Notes: generated by a model from the sequence alone, not told the origin. Positions 33,527-42,576 are shown, counted from the first letter of the stretch. The stretch: DNA of 45,736 nucleotides from Candidatus Galloscillospira stercoripullorum (GCA_018715695.1 DVLB01000109.1:1-45736); one strand, 5' to 3'. Numbers and translations: made by a program.

Positions 33527-33592
33527 GAAGGTGCCAGAAAAAATCAACACCTGTTTATTACCGGACATTTCCGCACAGAAGGGAGCTTCCCT

Positions 33593-34294
33593 ATGGCTTT
33601 CATCACCATGGACCACGTGGTCAAGCGCTACAAAATGGGCGAGGTGGTCATCACCGCCGTCAGTGACATTTCCTTTGAGATCGAGAAGGGAGAATTCTGC
33701 GTCATTGTGGGTCCCTCCGGGGCCGGCAAGACGACGGTGCTCAATATTCTGGGAGGTATGGACTCCTGCGACGAGGGCACCATCCTGGTGGACGGACAGA
33801 AGGTGTCTGACTACTCCCAGAAGGAGCTGACCAACTACCGCCGCTACGACATTGGCTTCGTGTTCCAGTTCTACAACCTGGTACAGAACCTGACTGCCCT
33901 GGAGAATGTGGAGCTGGCCGCCCAGATCTGCCGTGATCCTCTGCCCGCCGCCGACGTGCTGCGCCATGTGGGGCTGGGAGAGCGGCTCTCTAACTTCCCC
34001 GCCCAGCTTTCCGGCGGCGAGCAGCAGCGGGTGGCCATCGCCCGGGCCCTGGCCAAGAACCCCAAGCTGCTGCTGTGTGACGAGCCCACCGGCGCCCTGG
34101 ACTACGTCACCGGCAAGGAGGTCCTCAAGCTTCTCCAGGATACCTGCCGCAAGGAGGGCATGACCGTGGTAGTCATTACCCACAATACCGCCCTCACCCC
34201 CATGGCCGACCGGGTCATCCGCATCAAAAACGGTACCGTCTCCGCCGTGGAACAAAACAGCCATCCCACACCGGTGGAGGAGATCGAATGGTGA
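33593..34294 (+). CDS. ABC transporter ATPase (MacB/LolD/FtsE type)
   Basis: 233 residues. Walker [19 protein letters not shown]-loop in [20 protein letters not shown], signature [17 protein letters not shown], Walker [13 protein letters not shown]. The ENVEL and PTGALD forms are those of mechanotransmission-type ATPases that partner FtsX-like permeases. The permease gene follows directly (stop overlaps an ATG, and the better start is 41 bases on). Confidence 0.95.
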   Translation: MAFITMDHVVKRYKMGEVVITAVSDISFEIEKGEFCVIVGPSGAGKTTVLNILGGMDSCDEGTILVDGQKVSDYSQKELTNYRRYDIGFVFQFYNLVQNLTALENVELAAQICRDPLPAADVLRHVGLGERLSNFPAQLSGGEQQRVAIARALAKNPKLLLCDEPTGALDYVTGKEVLKLLQDTCRKEGMTVVVITHNTALTPMADRVIRIKNGTVSAVEQNSHPTPVEEIEW

Positions 34295-34335
34295 TCCCCG
34301 CCCCCGCATCCCCTTCCAGAAAGGAGGGACCTCCC

Positions 34336-37300
34336 TTGCGTTCCAGGTCCCATGTCCCCAGCCGTCTGCTCACCGACGCCTTCCGGGAGATCCGGCACAC
34401 CATGAGCCGCTTCCTCTCCCTCTTCCTCCTCTCCGCCCTGGCGGTGGCCTTCCTGGCCGGCCTGCGTTCCACCGCCCCGGACATGGAGTACACCGCCGAC
34501 GCCTATTATGACCGCACCCACCTGATGGACGTGCGCGTCCTGTCCACCCTGGGCCTTACCGACGAAGACATAGAGGCCCTCGCGGGCCAACCGGGGGTGG
34601 CTGCGGCCGAGGGCGCCTGGTATGTGGACGCCACTGTCCACGCCCAGGAAAACGACTACATCGTCCGTCTCCACTCCCTGAGCGAGGCGGGCATCAATGA
34701 CCCCGAGCTGGTGGAAGGCCGCCTGCCCGAGGCCGACGACGAGTGCGTGGTGGAGCCCGAGCTGCTCACGCAGACCGGGCTTTCCATCGGCGACACCCTG
34801 GTTCTGGACACCGCCGACACCGATTACGAGGAGTCCCTCCACCGGGAGAGCTTCACCATCGTGGGCACTGTCCACTCCTCCCTGTACGTTTCCATGGACC
34901 GGGGCACCTCCACCGTAGGCACCGGCCGGCTGTCCGCCATCGCCTTCCTGCCCCGGTCGGCCTTCGCCCAGGAGGTATATACCGAGGCCTACCTGCTGGC
35001 CGAGGGTACCGCGGAGCTTCTGTGCTACGGGGAGGATTATGAGGACAGGATCGACACCCTGGTGGACGTCCTGGAGCCTCTGGGAGAAGAACGGGCCCAG
35101 GCGCGCTACGACCAGGTGGTGGGCGAAGCCCAGGAGGCCCTGGACGAAGCCCGGCAGGAATACGAGGACGGCAAAGCCGAGGCCGAGGCCGAGCTTTCAG
35201 ACGCTCGCCAGCAGCTCGACGACGCCCGGAAAGAGCTGGATGACGGCTGGGCGGAGTACTACGACGGCCAGGAGACCCTGGAACAGGAGTACGCCGACGG
35301 CCTTGAAAAGCTGGAGCAGGGGGAGGCCGACCTCTCCGCCGCCCTGGCTGAGCTCCAGGACGGCGAGACGGAGTATCAGGACGGCCTGACCGCCCTGGAG
35401 GAGAGCCGCTCGCAGTACGAATCGGGCCTCGCCGCCTATCAGGCGGGCCTTGCACAGTATGAGGAAGGCCGGGATGCTCTGCTGGCGGCTGAGGAGGAGT
35501 ATAAGCGGCAGGAGGCCGCTCTCCAGGCCGCCCAAGCCCAGTACGAGCAAGCTCTGGCCGCCGCCGGGGGTGAAGGCTCCATGAGCCCGGAGCTCGCGGC
35601 CATGGCCGCCCAGATCGAGGCAGGCAAGGCCCAGCTCGCCGCCGGGCGGGAGGAGCTGGACCAGTCCTGGGCGCAGCTGGAGGCCTCCCTGGCTCCCCTG
35701 GAGGCGGCCAAGGCACAGCTCGATGACGCCCAGGCCCAGATCCAGGCCGGAGAGGAGCAGCTCTCCGCCGTGCGCTCGCAGCTGGACAATGGCTGGACAG
35801 AATACGAAAGGGGCATGGAGCAGGCCCAGGAGGGCCGGGAGCAGCTGGAGCGGGAAACCGAAAAGGCCCGGCAGCAGCTCTCTGACGCCCTCTCCGAGCT
35901 GGAAAACGGCGAGGCGGAGTACCAGGACGGCCTGCGGGAGTACCAGGACGGCAAGGCTGAGGCTGACGCCGAGCTCTCAGACGCCGAGGCAAAGCTCTCT
36001 GACGCCCAGGCTGAGATCGACAAGATCCAGGCCTGCGAGTGGTACATTCTGGACCGCAATACCAACACCGGCTATGTCTCCTACCAGCAGGACGCCCAGC
36101 GCATGGGCAACCTGGCAAACCTCTTCCCCGTCATCTTCTTCCTGGTGGCCGCCCTGGTGTGCCTGACCACCATGACCCGCATGGTGGAGGAAAACCGGGT
36201 GGAGATCGGCGGCTTCAAGGCCCTGGGGTATGGCCGGGCGGCCATCGCCTTCAAATATGTGGGCTACGGCTTGCTCTCCTCCCTGGCCGGCGGTCTGGTG
36301 GGCCTGGCGGTGGGCTGCACCATCATCCCCACCATCATCTTCAACGCCTGGAAGGTGCTCTACACCATGGGCGAGCTGCAGATTTTCTTCTTCCCCGGCA
36401 TCTACGCCATGGCTGTGGGCGCCGCCGTGCTGTGCGTGGCGGGCACCGCCCTGCTCACCTCCTTCGCCACCCTTACCGCCGTGCCCGCCGCCCTCATGCG
36501 GCCCCGGGCTCCCCAGGCGGGCAAACGGGTGCTGCTGGAGCGCATCACCCCCCTGTGGAAGCGTCTGTCCTTCACCCATAAGGTGACGGTACGCAACCTC
36601 TTCCGGTACAAAAAGCGCCTGCTCATGACCGTTATCGGCATCGGAGGCTGCACCGCCCTGCTCATCGCCGGCTTCGGCCTGCGCGACTCCCTCCACGCCA
36701 TCTTCACTCTCCAGTATGATGAACTGACCACCTATGACGCCCAGGTCTCCCTCACCGACGACGCCACTGCCGAGGACCTCTCCGCCATCGGAGAGGCGCT
36801 GGACTCCATGGAGCTGGTAGAGGACTGGAGCCTCACCTCCACCGTCACTATTTCAGTGGAGAGCGAGGCACGGTCCATGGACAGCTACACCTATCTCTTT
36901 GCCGTCACCGACCCGGACTCCTTCTCCTCCTTTGTCACCCTCCGGGACCGCTCCACCGGCCAGAGCGTCTCCCTTCCCGACGACGGCGCGGTCATCACCG
37001 AGAAGCTCGCCCGCCTGCTGGACGTGGAGGTGGGCGACACCGTGACCATCGTGGACGCCGACAACACCCGCACCGATGTCACCGTCGCCGGTATCACGGA
37101 AAACTACATCATGCACTACGTCTACCTCAGCCATGAGGCCTACACCGCTATCTACGGCCAGGAGCCCCCTGTCAACAGCATCATGCTCCACTACACCGGG
37201 GACACCGAGGACGTGGCCGACACGGTATCTGCCGCCCTTATCCCCCTCTCCGGCGTCTCCTCCGTGAGCCGCACCACCACCCTGCGCGACCAGGTCTCCC

Positions 37301-37716
37301 GGGGCCTGGAGGGCGTGGACTACGCTGTGGTGGTCATCGTCTTCGCCGCCGCCGCCCTGGCCTTTGTGGTGCTCTACAACCTGACCAACATCAACATCAC
37401 CGAGCGTCTGCGGGAGCTGGCCACCCTGAAGGTGCTGGGCTTCCAGGACAAGGAGCTCTTTGCCTATGTCTACCGGGAGAGCATCGTGCTCACCATCCTG
37501 GGCATCCTGCTGGGTTTGGTGCTGGGCAAACTGCTCCACCTGTGGCTGGTGCAGACCGTGGAGATCGACATGGCCATGTTCGGCCGGGACATTGAGCCGG
37601 TGAGCTACCTCTTCTCCGTGGCCCTCACCGCCGTGTTCTCCATCCTGGTGAGCCTGGCCGCCCGGCGCCGGCTTCGCAAGATCGACATGGTGGAATCCCT
37701 CAAAACCGTGGAATAG
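34336..37716 (+). CDS. giant FtsX-type permease with coiled-coil extracellular domain
   Basis: 1126 residues from a TTG at 34336, which has AAAGGAGGG 7 bases upstream; an in-frame ATG at 34288 overlapping the ATPase stop is the alternative. First helix at about 25-45 (SRFLSLFLLSALAVAFLAGL), then a MacB-like periplasmic-type part, then roughly 250-565 an almost continuous coiled coil of Ala/Glu/Gln/Asp with recurring DGxxEY and QLDDA units, then FtsX helices (LFPVIFFLVAALVCL and onward), a second extracellular domain and a final FtsX module ending RKIDMVESLKTVE. Such proteins move wall hydrolases, lipids or drugs by mechanical coupling; the actual task is unknown. Regulated probably by the divergent TetR. 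Confidence 0.92.
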   Translation: MRSRSHVPSRLLTDAFREIRHTMSRFLSLFLLSALAVAFLAGLRSTAPDMEYTADAYYDRTHLMDVRVLSTLGLTDEDIEALAGQPGVAAAEGAWYVDATVHAQENDYIVRLHSLSEAGINDPELVEGRLPEADDECVVEPELLTQTGLSIGDTLVLDTADTDYEESLHRESFTIVGTVHSSLYVSMDRGTSTVGTGRLSAIAFLPRSAFAQEVYTEAYLLAEGTAELLCYGEDYEDRIDTLVDVLEPLGEERAQARYDQVVGEAQEALDEARQEYEDGKAEAEAELSDARQQLDDARKELDDGWAEYYDGQETLEQEYADGLEKLEQGEADLSAALAELQDGETEYQDGLTALEESRSQYESGLAAYQAGLAQYEEGRDALLAAEEEYKRQEAALQAAQAQYEQALAAAGGEGSMSPELAAMAAQIEAGKAQLAAGREELDQSWAQLEASLAPLEAAKAQLDDAQAQIQAGEEQLSAVRSQLDNGWTEYERGMEQAQEGREQLERETEKARQQLSDALSELENGEAEYQDGLREYQDGKAEADAELSDAEAKLSDAQAEIDKIQACEWYILDRNTNTGYVSYQQDAQRMGNLANLFPVIFFLVAALVCLTTMTRMVEENRVEIGGFKALGYGRAAIAFKYVGYGLLSSLAGGLVGLAVGCTIIPTIIFNAWKVLYTMGELQIFFFPGIYAMAVGAAVLCVAGTALLTSFATLTAVPAALMRPRAPQAGKRVLLERITPLWKRLSFTHKVTVRNLFRYKKRLLMTVIGIGGCTALLIAGFGLRDSLHAIFTLQYDELTTYDAQVSLTDDATAEDLSAIGEALDSMELVEDWSLTSTVTISVESEARSMDSYTYLFAVTDPDSFSSFVTLRDRSTGQSVSLPDDGAVITEKLARLLDVEVGDTVTIVDADNTRTDVTVAGITENYIMHYVYLSHEAYTAIYGQEPPVNSIMLHYTGDTEDVADTVSAALIPLSGVSSVSRTTTLRDQVSRGLEGVDYAVVVIVFAAAALAFVVLYNLTNINITERLRELATLKVLGFQDKELFAYVYRESIVLTILGILLGLVLGKLLHLWLVQTVEIDMAMFGRDIEPVSYLFSVALTAVFSILVSLAARRRLRKIDMVESLKTVE

Positions 37717-37780
37717 TCCCTAAAAGCAGCCAAAAGGAGTCCCTTTTTCACAGAAAAGGCACTCCCCTCTCTTCCCGCCA

Positions 37781-37817
37781 TGGGGCGGCCCGGTTGGGCC
37801 GCCCCACATTCCTTTTT
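37781..37817 (+). terminator. terminator of the ABC operon
   Basis: Perfect 11-bp stem (37781-37791 with 37796-37806), loop GGTT, followed after a few bases by TTTTT. Confidence 0.8.
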
Positions 37818-37922
37818 CTGGAAAAAAACATTTCCCGTCCGACGCGCTTCCCCTTTCTTTGCGGCAAAATATGGTAATATATGGTTATCAAAAGTCTTTC
37901 AACAAAAGAAGGGGGTCTTTCC

Positions 37923-38732
37923 ATGCCGTTTGGAAAGCGAAAAGGTCTCTTTGAGAGCAGCCGCGTGGTCTTTTTGCCCGTAGATCTGATCTTTCCCAAT
38001 CCCAATCAGCCAAGGACTAATTTTTCCCAGGATGGGCTGGAAGAGCTGACCGAGAGCATCCGGGAGCACGGAGTGCTCCAGCCGCTCTCGGTACGCCGGG
38101 CGGCGGGTGGCTATGAATTGGTGGCGGGAGAGCGCCGTCTGCGGGCCTCCAAGCTGGCAGGACTGAAGGAAGTGCCCTGCATCCTTCTCTCAGTGGATCA
38201 GCAGGCCTCTTCTCTCCTGGCCCTGGTGGAGAACCTCCAGCGGCGGGACCTGGACTTCTGGGAGGAAGCGGCCGCCCTCTCCCGGCTCATGGATCTCTAC
38301 GGCCTCACCCAGGAGGAGGTAGCCCACCGTCTGGGAAAGTCCCAGAGCGCCATCGCCAACAAGCTGCGGCTGCTGCGGCTGCCGGAGGATGTGCTTGCCT
38401 TGCTGCGGGAGAAGGGCTTCACCGAGCGCCACGCTCGGGCGCTGCTCCGGCTTCCCGCCCCCTCTCTGCAGCGGGAGGCCGCCCGTCACATCACCACCCA
38501 GGGCCTGACGGTGGCCGCCACTGAGGCTTATGTGGAGTCCCTTCTCTCCCTCCCCCGTAAGAGCGAAAAAAAGAAGCCCACTTACATTATTAAGGATGTG
38601 CGTCTCTTTCTCAATACCGTGCGGCGGGGCCTGTCCATGATCAACGCTGCCGGCATCGGCGCCCGGTGCGACCGCCGGGAGACCGAGGATGCCATTCTTC
38701 TCACCATCCAGATCCCCAAGCGCTCGGCCTGA
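37923..38732 (+). CDS. noc: ParB-family protein, Noc-like
   Basis: 269 residues from the ATG at 37923 (AAGGGGG upstream); frame open further up but without a ribosome site. CTP/DNA-binding ParB core: FPNPNQPRTNFSQDGLEELT, then LVAGERRLRASKLAGL, ALVENLQRRDLDFWEEA, and the HTH LTQEEVAHRLGKSQSAIANK. The C-terminal ~70 residues are the dimerisation region. It precedes parA and a true parB, the arrangement of noc-soj-spo0J in Bacillus, so Noc is the best name, but it could be a second ParB. Noc prevents division over the nucleoid. Confidence 0.85.
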   Translation: MPFGKRKGLFESSRVVFLPVDLIFPNPNQPRTNFSQDGLEELTESIREHGVLQPLSVRRAAGGYELVAGERRLRASKLAGLKEVPCILLSVDQQASSLLALVENLQRRDLDFWEEAAALSRLMDLYGLTQEEVAHRLGKSQSAIANKLRLLRLPEDVLALLREKGFTERHARALLRLPAPSLQREAARHITTQGLTVAATEAYVESLLSLPRKSEKKKPTYIIKDVRLFLNTVRRGLSMINAAGIGARCDRRETEDAILLTIQIPKRSA

Positions 38733-38737
38733 GGGAT

Positions 38738-38770
38738 GCCCGGTGTTTCACGTGAAACACCGGGCCTTTT
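38738..38770 (+). terminator. intrinsic terminator of noc built around a parS site
   Basis: A 28-bp perfect palindrome (38738-38765) whose central 16 bases are the parS site 38744-38759, flanked by CCCGG/CCGGG extensions and followed by CTTTTT. As RNA it forms a 12-14-bp hairpin with T-run. Confidence 0.85.
38744..38759. promoter_or_regulatory. parS: parS site 1
   Basis: TGTTTCACGTGAAACA, the exact 16-bp ParB-binding consensus; inside the noc terminator. Confidence 0.97.
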
Positions 38771-38786
38771 TGTTTCACGTGAAACA
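38771..38786. promoter_or_regulatory. parS: parS site 2
   Basis: Exact TGTTTCACGTGAAACA, 11 bases after site 1. Confidence 0.97.
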
Positions 38787-38806
38787 CACTCCTTCCGCCT
38801 CGCGGA

Positions 38807-38822
38807 TGTTTCACGTGAAACA
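38807..38822. promoter_or_regulatory. parS: parS site 3
   Basis: Exact TGTTTCACGTGAAACA, 28 bases upstream of the -35 box of parA, so ParB loading could also affect parAB transcription. Confidence 0.97.
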
Positions 38823-38849
38823 TCCACAGGAAACATTTGCGGAAAGCGG

Positions 38850-38878
38850 TTGAAAAGCGGCGGCAATGTGTTTATAAT
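38850..38878 (+). promoter_or_regulatory. promoter of parAB
   Basis: TTGAAA (38850-38855), 17 bases, TATAAT (38873-38878). Confidence 0.85.
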
Positions 38879-38917
38879 TGAGGTTGCCGTGTAAACCTAA
38901 GGAAGGCGGGTGTTCCC

Positions 38918-39694
38918 GTGGCAAAATGTATTTCCATCGTCAATCAGAAGGGCGGCGTGGGTAAAACCACCACCTGCGTCAACCTGGCCGCCGCCCTGAA
39001 GGGGCTGGGCTGCCGGGTGCTGGTGTGCGACTTTGACCCCCAGGCCAACTCCACCTCCGGGCTGGGAGTGGACAAGAGCGCCGCGTCCCCCAACGTCTAC
39101 GACGTGCTGATCAACGGAGCGGAGGTCCGCAGGGCCATCGTCTCCACCCCCTATGCTGATGTGATCCCCTCCAACAAAGCTCTGGCCGGAGCGGGTATCG
39201 AGATGATCGGCCTCAACGACCGGGAGCATGTCCTGCGCCGGGCGCTGGACACGCTCCGGGAAGACTACGACTACATTCTCATCGACTGCCCCCCCTCTCT
39301 GGAGCTGCTCACCCTCAACGCTCTGTGCGCCTCCGACACCATTCTGGTGCCGGTCCAGTGTGAGTACTACGCTCTGGAGGGGCTCAGCGACCTGCTCTCC
39401 ACCATCCGCATCGTTAAGCGATCCCTCAATCCAAGCATTGCTCTGGAGGGCGTGGTCCTCACCATGTACGACGGGCGGACCAACCTGTCCATGCAGGTGG
39501 CTGAGGAGGTCAAACGCCATTTCCCCGGCCAGGTGTATGCCACCGTCATCCCCCGCAACGTGCGGCTCTCCGAGGCTCCCAGCCACGGAAAGCCCGTCAC
39601 CGCCTACGATCCCCTCTCCCGGGGGGCCGATGCCTACCGCGCTCTGGCGGAGGAGGTCATGGCCCACAACCGGGAGGCAGTGGGAAACAAGTAA
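38918..39694 (+). CDS. parA: chromosome-partitioning ATPase ParA (Soj)
   Basis: 258 residues, GTG start. Deviant Walker A NQKGGVGKTTTCVNLA, then VLVCDFDPQANSTSGLG and DYILIDCPPSLELLTLNALC, all hallmarks of chromosomal ParA. Binds DNA non-specifically and, stimulated by ParB, drives origin segregation. AAGGAAGG lies upstream. parB starts 16 bases after its stop. Confidence 0.97.
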   Translation: MAKCISIVNQKGGVGKTTTCVNLAAALKGLGCRVLVCDFDPQANSTSGLGVDKSAASPNVYDVLINGAEVRRAIVSTPYADVIPSNKALAGAGIEMIGLNDREHVLRRALDTLREDYDYILIDCPPSLELLTLNALCASDTILVPVQCEYYALEGLSDLLSTIRIVKRSLNPSIALEGVVLTMYDGRTNLSMQVAEEVKRHFPGQVYATVIPRNVRLSEAPSHGKPVTAYDPLSRGADAYRALAEEVMAHNREAVGNK

Positions 39695-39710
39695 GAAAGG
39701 ACTGATCCCT

Positions 39711-40601
39711 TTGCCGTCTGCCAATAAGAACCGGGGCCTGGGCAAGGGTCTGGGCGCCCTGCTTGGAGACGCTCAGCTCCAAAACCAGGAGGGCGGCTCC
39801 GTCCTCCTCCCCATCTCCCAGGTGGAGCCAGGGCTCAAACAGCCCCGCAAGCGCTTTGAGGAGGAGGCTCTCCAGGACCTGGCCGACTCCATCCGCACCC
39901 ACGGGCTGCTCCAGCCCCTCACCGTCCGCCGTCTCTCCTCGGGCTACTACCAGATCATTGCCGGAGAGCGCCGCTGGCGGGCCTCCAAGCTGGCGGGACT
40001 CACCGAGGTGCCCGCCATCGTCATCGAGGCCGACGACCGTAAAGTCATGGAGCTGGGGCTTATCGAAAACCTCCAGCGGGAGGACCTGAATCCCATGGAA
40101 GAGGCCGGAGGCTACCAGGTCCTCATGGAAGAGTACGGCCTGACCCAGGAGGAAGTAGCCCAGCGGGTGGGCAAATCTCGCCCCGCAGTGGCCAACGCTC
40201 TGCGGCTCATGGCCCTGCCCGACGCGGTGCGGGCCCTGGTGGAGGAGGGCAAGCTCTCCGCCGGCCACGGCCGGGCCATCCTGGCCGCCCCCGCCAGGGA
40301 TCAGAAGGCCCTGGCCCGCAAGGTACTGGAGGGTGACCTGTCGGTCCGGCAGACCGAGGCTCTGGCAAAGCGCCTTGCAAATCCCGCCGCCCCCAAGGAG
40401 CCCCAGGAAGACCCGGTGATGCTCTACCGGCTGGAGGCCGCCAAAGCTCTCTCCGGCCGTCTGGGCCGCAAGGTCAACATTGTCCACGGCGCCAAGCGGG
40501 GCAAGCTGGAGCTGGAATACTACAACGACGAGGATCTGACCGTCCTGCTGGAGCTGCTGGAGCAGCTCCCCTCCGCTGAGAAAGGAGGGGAAGGCCGATG
40601 A
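39711..40601 (+). CDS. parB: chromosome-partitioning protein ParB (Spo0J)
   Basis: 296 residues from a TTG at 39711 (AAAGGA about 9 bases upstream), giving NKNRGLGKGLGALLGD at the start, the typical ParA-stimulating N-terminus with basic residues. ParB core: QPRKRFEEEALQDLADSI, IIAGERRWRASKLAGL, LIENLQREDLNPMEEA and HTH LTQEEVAQRVGKSRPAVANA; C-terminal dimer domain. Clamps onto the parS sites around it using CTP. An overlapping open frame that runs in from parA is not the real start. Confidence 0.96.
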   Translation: MPSANKNRGLGKGLGALLGDAQLQNQEGGSVLLPISQVEPGLKQPRKRFEEEALQDLADSIRTHGLLQPLTVRRLSSGYYQIIAGERRWRASKLAGLTEVPAIVIEADDRKVMELGLIENLQREDLNPMEEAGGYQVLMEEYGLTQEEVAQRVGKSRPAVANALRLMALPDAVRALVEEGKLSAGHGRAILAAPARDQKALARKVLEGDLSVRQTEALAKRLANPAAPKEPQEDPVMLYRLEAAKALSGRLGRKVNIVHGAKRGKLELEYYNDEDLTVLLELLEQLPSAEKGGEGR

Positions 40602-41194
40602 GCCGTACTTCCAACGAGGGGAAAGACCCCCACCATCTCCAGCATGAGGCCGAGCACTCCCGGGTGCCCAAATCGGGCTCCTTCCTGGTCTATCTGGTCA
40701 TCCTCTTCGCTGCCGCCTTCCTGCTGCTGCTTCTCTCCTTCCTCATGCAGCATCGGGCCAACCAGGAGACTATTGACGGCCTCACCAATACCTCCAACTC
40801 CGCTCTTCAGTCCCTCAACGATCTAATCGAGCAGAAGGATGCTCTCCAGGCGCAGGTACAGCAGCTTCAGGAGGAGAACGCTACTCTGCAAGAGGCCCTC
40901 TCCGATCAAGAGCAGGAGCTGGAGGAGGCTCAGCGTCTGGGCCAGCTGCTCTCTGCCTACGCGGTGGTGGAGTGGGATCTGCGGGAACGCAACTATGAGC
41001 GGGCCGCAGAGGACCTGCGTGCCCTGTACGACCTTTGGGGCGGAGAAGGAGAGCTGATTCTGACGCTGCCCACCTCCGGCTCCGAGGAAGAGCCGCTGGA
41101 TCTTCTCTCCCGGCTCCAGGACATCACCGATACCCTGGAGAGTCGGGACGCTCTGGAAGAGGGCGAGCTGGTCTTTGTTCAGGAGGAAGCCTGA
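40598..41194 (+). CDS. bitopic membrane protein with coiled coil, in the parAB operon
   Basis: 198 residues; its ATG overlaps the parB stop (ATGA). Cytoplasmic head of ~26 residues, one helix at about 28-50 (FLVYLVILFAAAFLLLLLSF), coiled coil at about 58-115 (LQAQVQQLQEENATLQEALS), and a C-terminal acidic helical domain that should lie outside. No named family recognised. Coupling to parAB suggests a role in anchoring or sensing segregation at the membrane, but this is only positional. Confidence 0.88.
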   Translation: MSRTSNEGKDPHHLQHEAEHSRVPKSGSFLVYLVILFAAAFLLLLLSFLMQHRANQETIDGLTNTSNSALQSLNDLIEQKDALQAQVQQLQEENATLQEALSDQEQELEEAQRLGQLLSAYAVVEWDLRERNYERAAEDLRALYDLWGGEGELILTLPTSGSEEEPLDLLSRLQDITDTLESRDALEEGELVFVQEEA

Positions 41195-41195
41195 G

Positions 41196-41211
41196 CGTTT
41201 CACGTGAAACA
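41196..41211. promoter_or_regulatory. parS: parS site 4
   Basis: CGTTTCACGTGAAACA, 15 of 16 bases of the consensus, in the short gap before serS. Confidence 0.93.
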
Positions 41212-41271
41212 TTTCTCCGCGGGGAGAGCCCCGCGCATCATATAACAAGAGAAGAATGAGGTGTCTTTTCC

Positions 41272-42576
41272 ATGCTGGACATTCGTTTCATCCGGGAAAA
41301 TCCCGAGGCCGTCAAGGAGAACATCAAGAAGAAATTTCAGGACGCCAAGCTCCCCCTGGTAGATGAAGTGCTGGAGCTGGATGCTCAGAACCGTGCCGCC
41401 ATGACCGAGGCCAACGAGCTGCGGGCTGCCCGCAATACCCTCTCCAAGCAGGTGGGCATGCTCATGGGTCAGGCCAAGAAGGACCCTTCCAAGCTCGCTG
41501 AGGCCGAGGAGGCCAAGGCTAAGGTCAAGGCCAATGCAGACCGCCTGGCCGAGCTGGAGGCTCTGGAGGACAAGCTGGCCATCCAGATCCGCCATATCAT
41601 GCTCCAGATCCCCAACATCATCGACCCCTCGGTGCCCATCGGCCCCGACGACTCCTGCAACGTAGAGGTGGAGCGCTTCGGCGAGCCTGTGGTGCCCAAC
41701 TTTGAGATCCCCTACCACACCGAGATCATGGAGTCTCTCAATGGCATCGACATGGACGCCGCCGGCCGCGTCTCCGGCAACGGCTTCTACTACCTGCTGG
41801 GCGACATCGCCCGTCTCCACGAGGGCGTGCTGGCCTACGCCCGGGATTTCATGATCAACAAGGGCTTCACCTTCTGCATTCCCCCCTACATGATTCATGG
41901 CAATGTGGTGGAGGGCGTCATGTCCCAGACCGACATGGAGGCCATGATGTACAAAATTGAAGGCGAGGACCTCTATCTCATCGGCACCAGCGAGCACTCC
42001 ATGATCGGCCGATATATCGACCAGATCCTCCCCGAGGAATCCCTGCCTCAGACCCTCACCTCCTACTCCCCCTGCTTCCGCAAGGAGAAGGGCGCCCACG
42101 GCATCGAAGAGCGGGGCGTCTATCGCATCCACCAGTTCGAGAAGCAGGAGATGATCGTGGTTTGCAAGCCCGAGGACTCCATGGCTTGGTATGAGAAGAT
42201 GTGGCGCTACTCCGTGGAGCTCTTCCGCTCCATGGACATCCCCGTGCGGCAGCTGGAGTGCTGCTCCGGCGACCTGGCTGACCTGAAAGTCAAGTCCTGC
42301 GACATCGAGGCCTGGTCTCCCCGCCAGCAGAAATACTTCGAGGTCTGCTCCTGCTCCAACCTGGGTGACGCCCAGGCCCGCCGTCTGAAGATGCGCGTGA
42401 AGGGGGCCGACGGCAAGATGTATCTGCCCCACACCCTCAACAACACCGTGGTGGCGCCTCCCCGCATGCTCATCGCTCTGCTGGAAAACAACCTCCAGGC
42501 CGATGGCAGCGTGCTCATCCCCAAGGTCCTTCAGCCCTACATGGGCGGCAAGGAGCGGCTTGTCCCCAACGCCTGA
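41272..42576 (+). CDS. serS: seryl-tRNA synthetase, divergent clostridial form
   Basis: 434 residues. N-terminal tRNA-binding helical arm starts MLDIRFIRENPEAVKENIKK. Class II core: motif 2 SPCFRKEKGAHG followed by YRIHQFEKQEM; the serine pocket loop IGTSEHSMIGRYID where typical SerS has PTSEVP; CSNLGDAQARR where typical has SSNFEDFQARR; motif 3 NNTVVAPPRMLIALLENN where typical has GLAVGR. The motif arginines are kept. These shared departures suggest the second SerS type found in many Clostridia rather than decay. SerS genes near the origin are usual in Firmicutes. Confidence 0.92.
   Translation: MLDIRFIRENPEAVKENIKKKFQDAKLPLVDEVLELDAQNRAAMTEANELRAARNTLSKQVGMLMGQAKKDPSKLAEAEEAKAKVKANADRLAELEALEDKLAIQIRHIMLQIPNIIDPSVPIGPDDSCNVEVERFGEPVVPNFEIPYHTEIMESLNGIDMDAAGRVSGNGFYYLLGDIARLHEGVLAYARDFMINKGFTFCIPPYMIHGNVVEGVMSQTDMEAMMYKIEGEDLYLIGTSEHSMIGRYIDQILPEESLPQTLTSYSPCFRKEKGAHGIEERGVYRIHQFEKQEMIVVCKPEDSMAWYEKMWRYSVELFRSMDIPVRQLECCSGDLADLKVKSCDIEAWSPRQQKYFEVCSCSNLGDAQARRLKMRVKGADGKMYLPHTLNNTVVAPPRMLIALLENNLQADGSVLIPKVLQPYMGGKERLVPNA

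Noticed and set aside
39228-39710. Upstream extension of the parB frame through parA
   Set aside because: It overlaps parA in another frame; a TTG with a ribosome site gives the standard ParB N-terminus.
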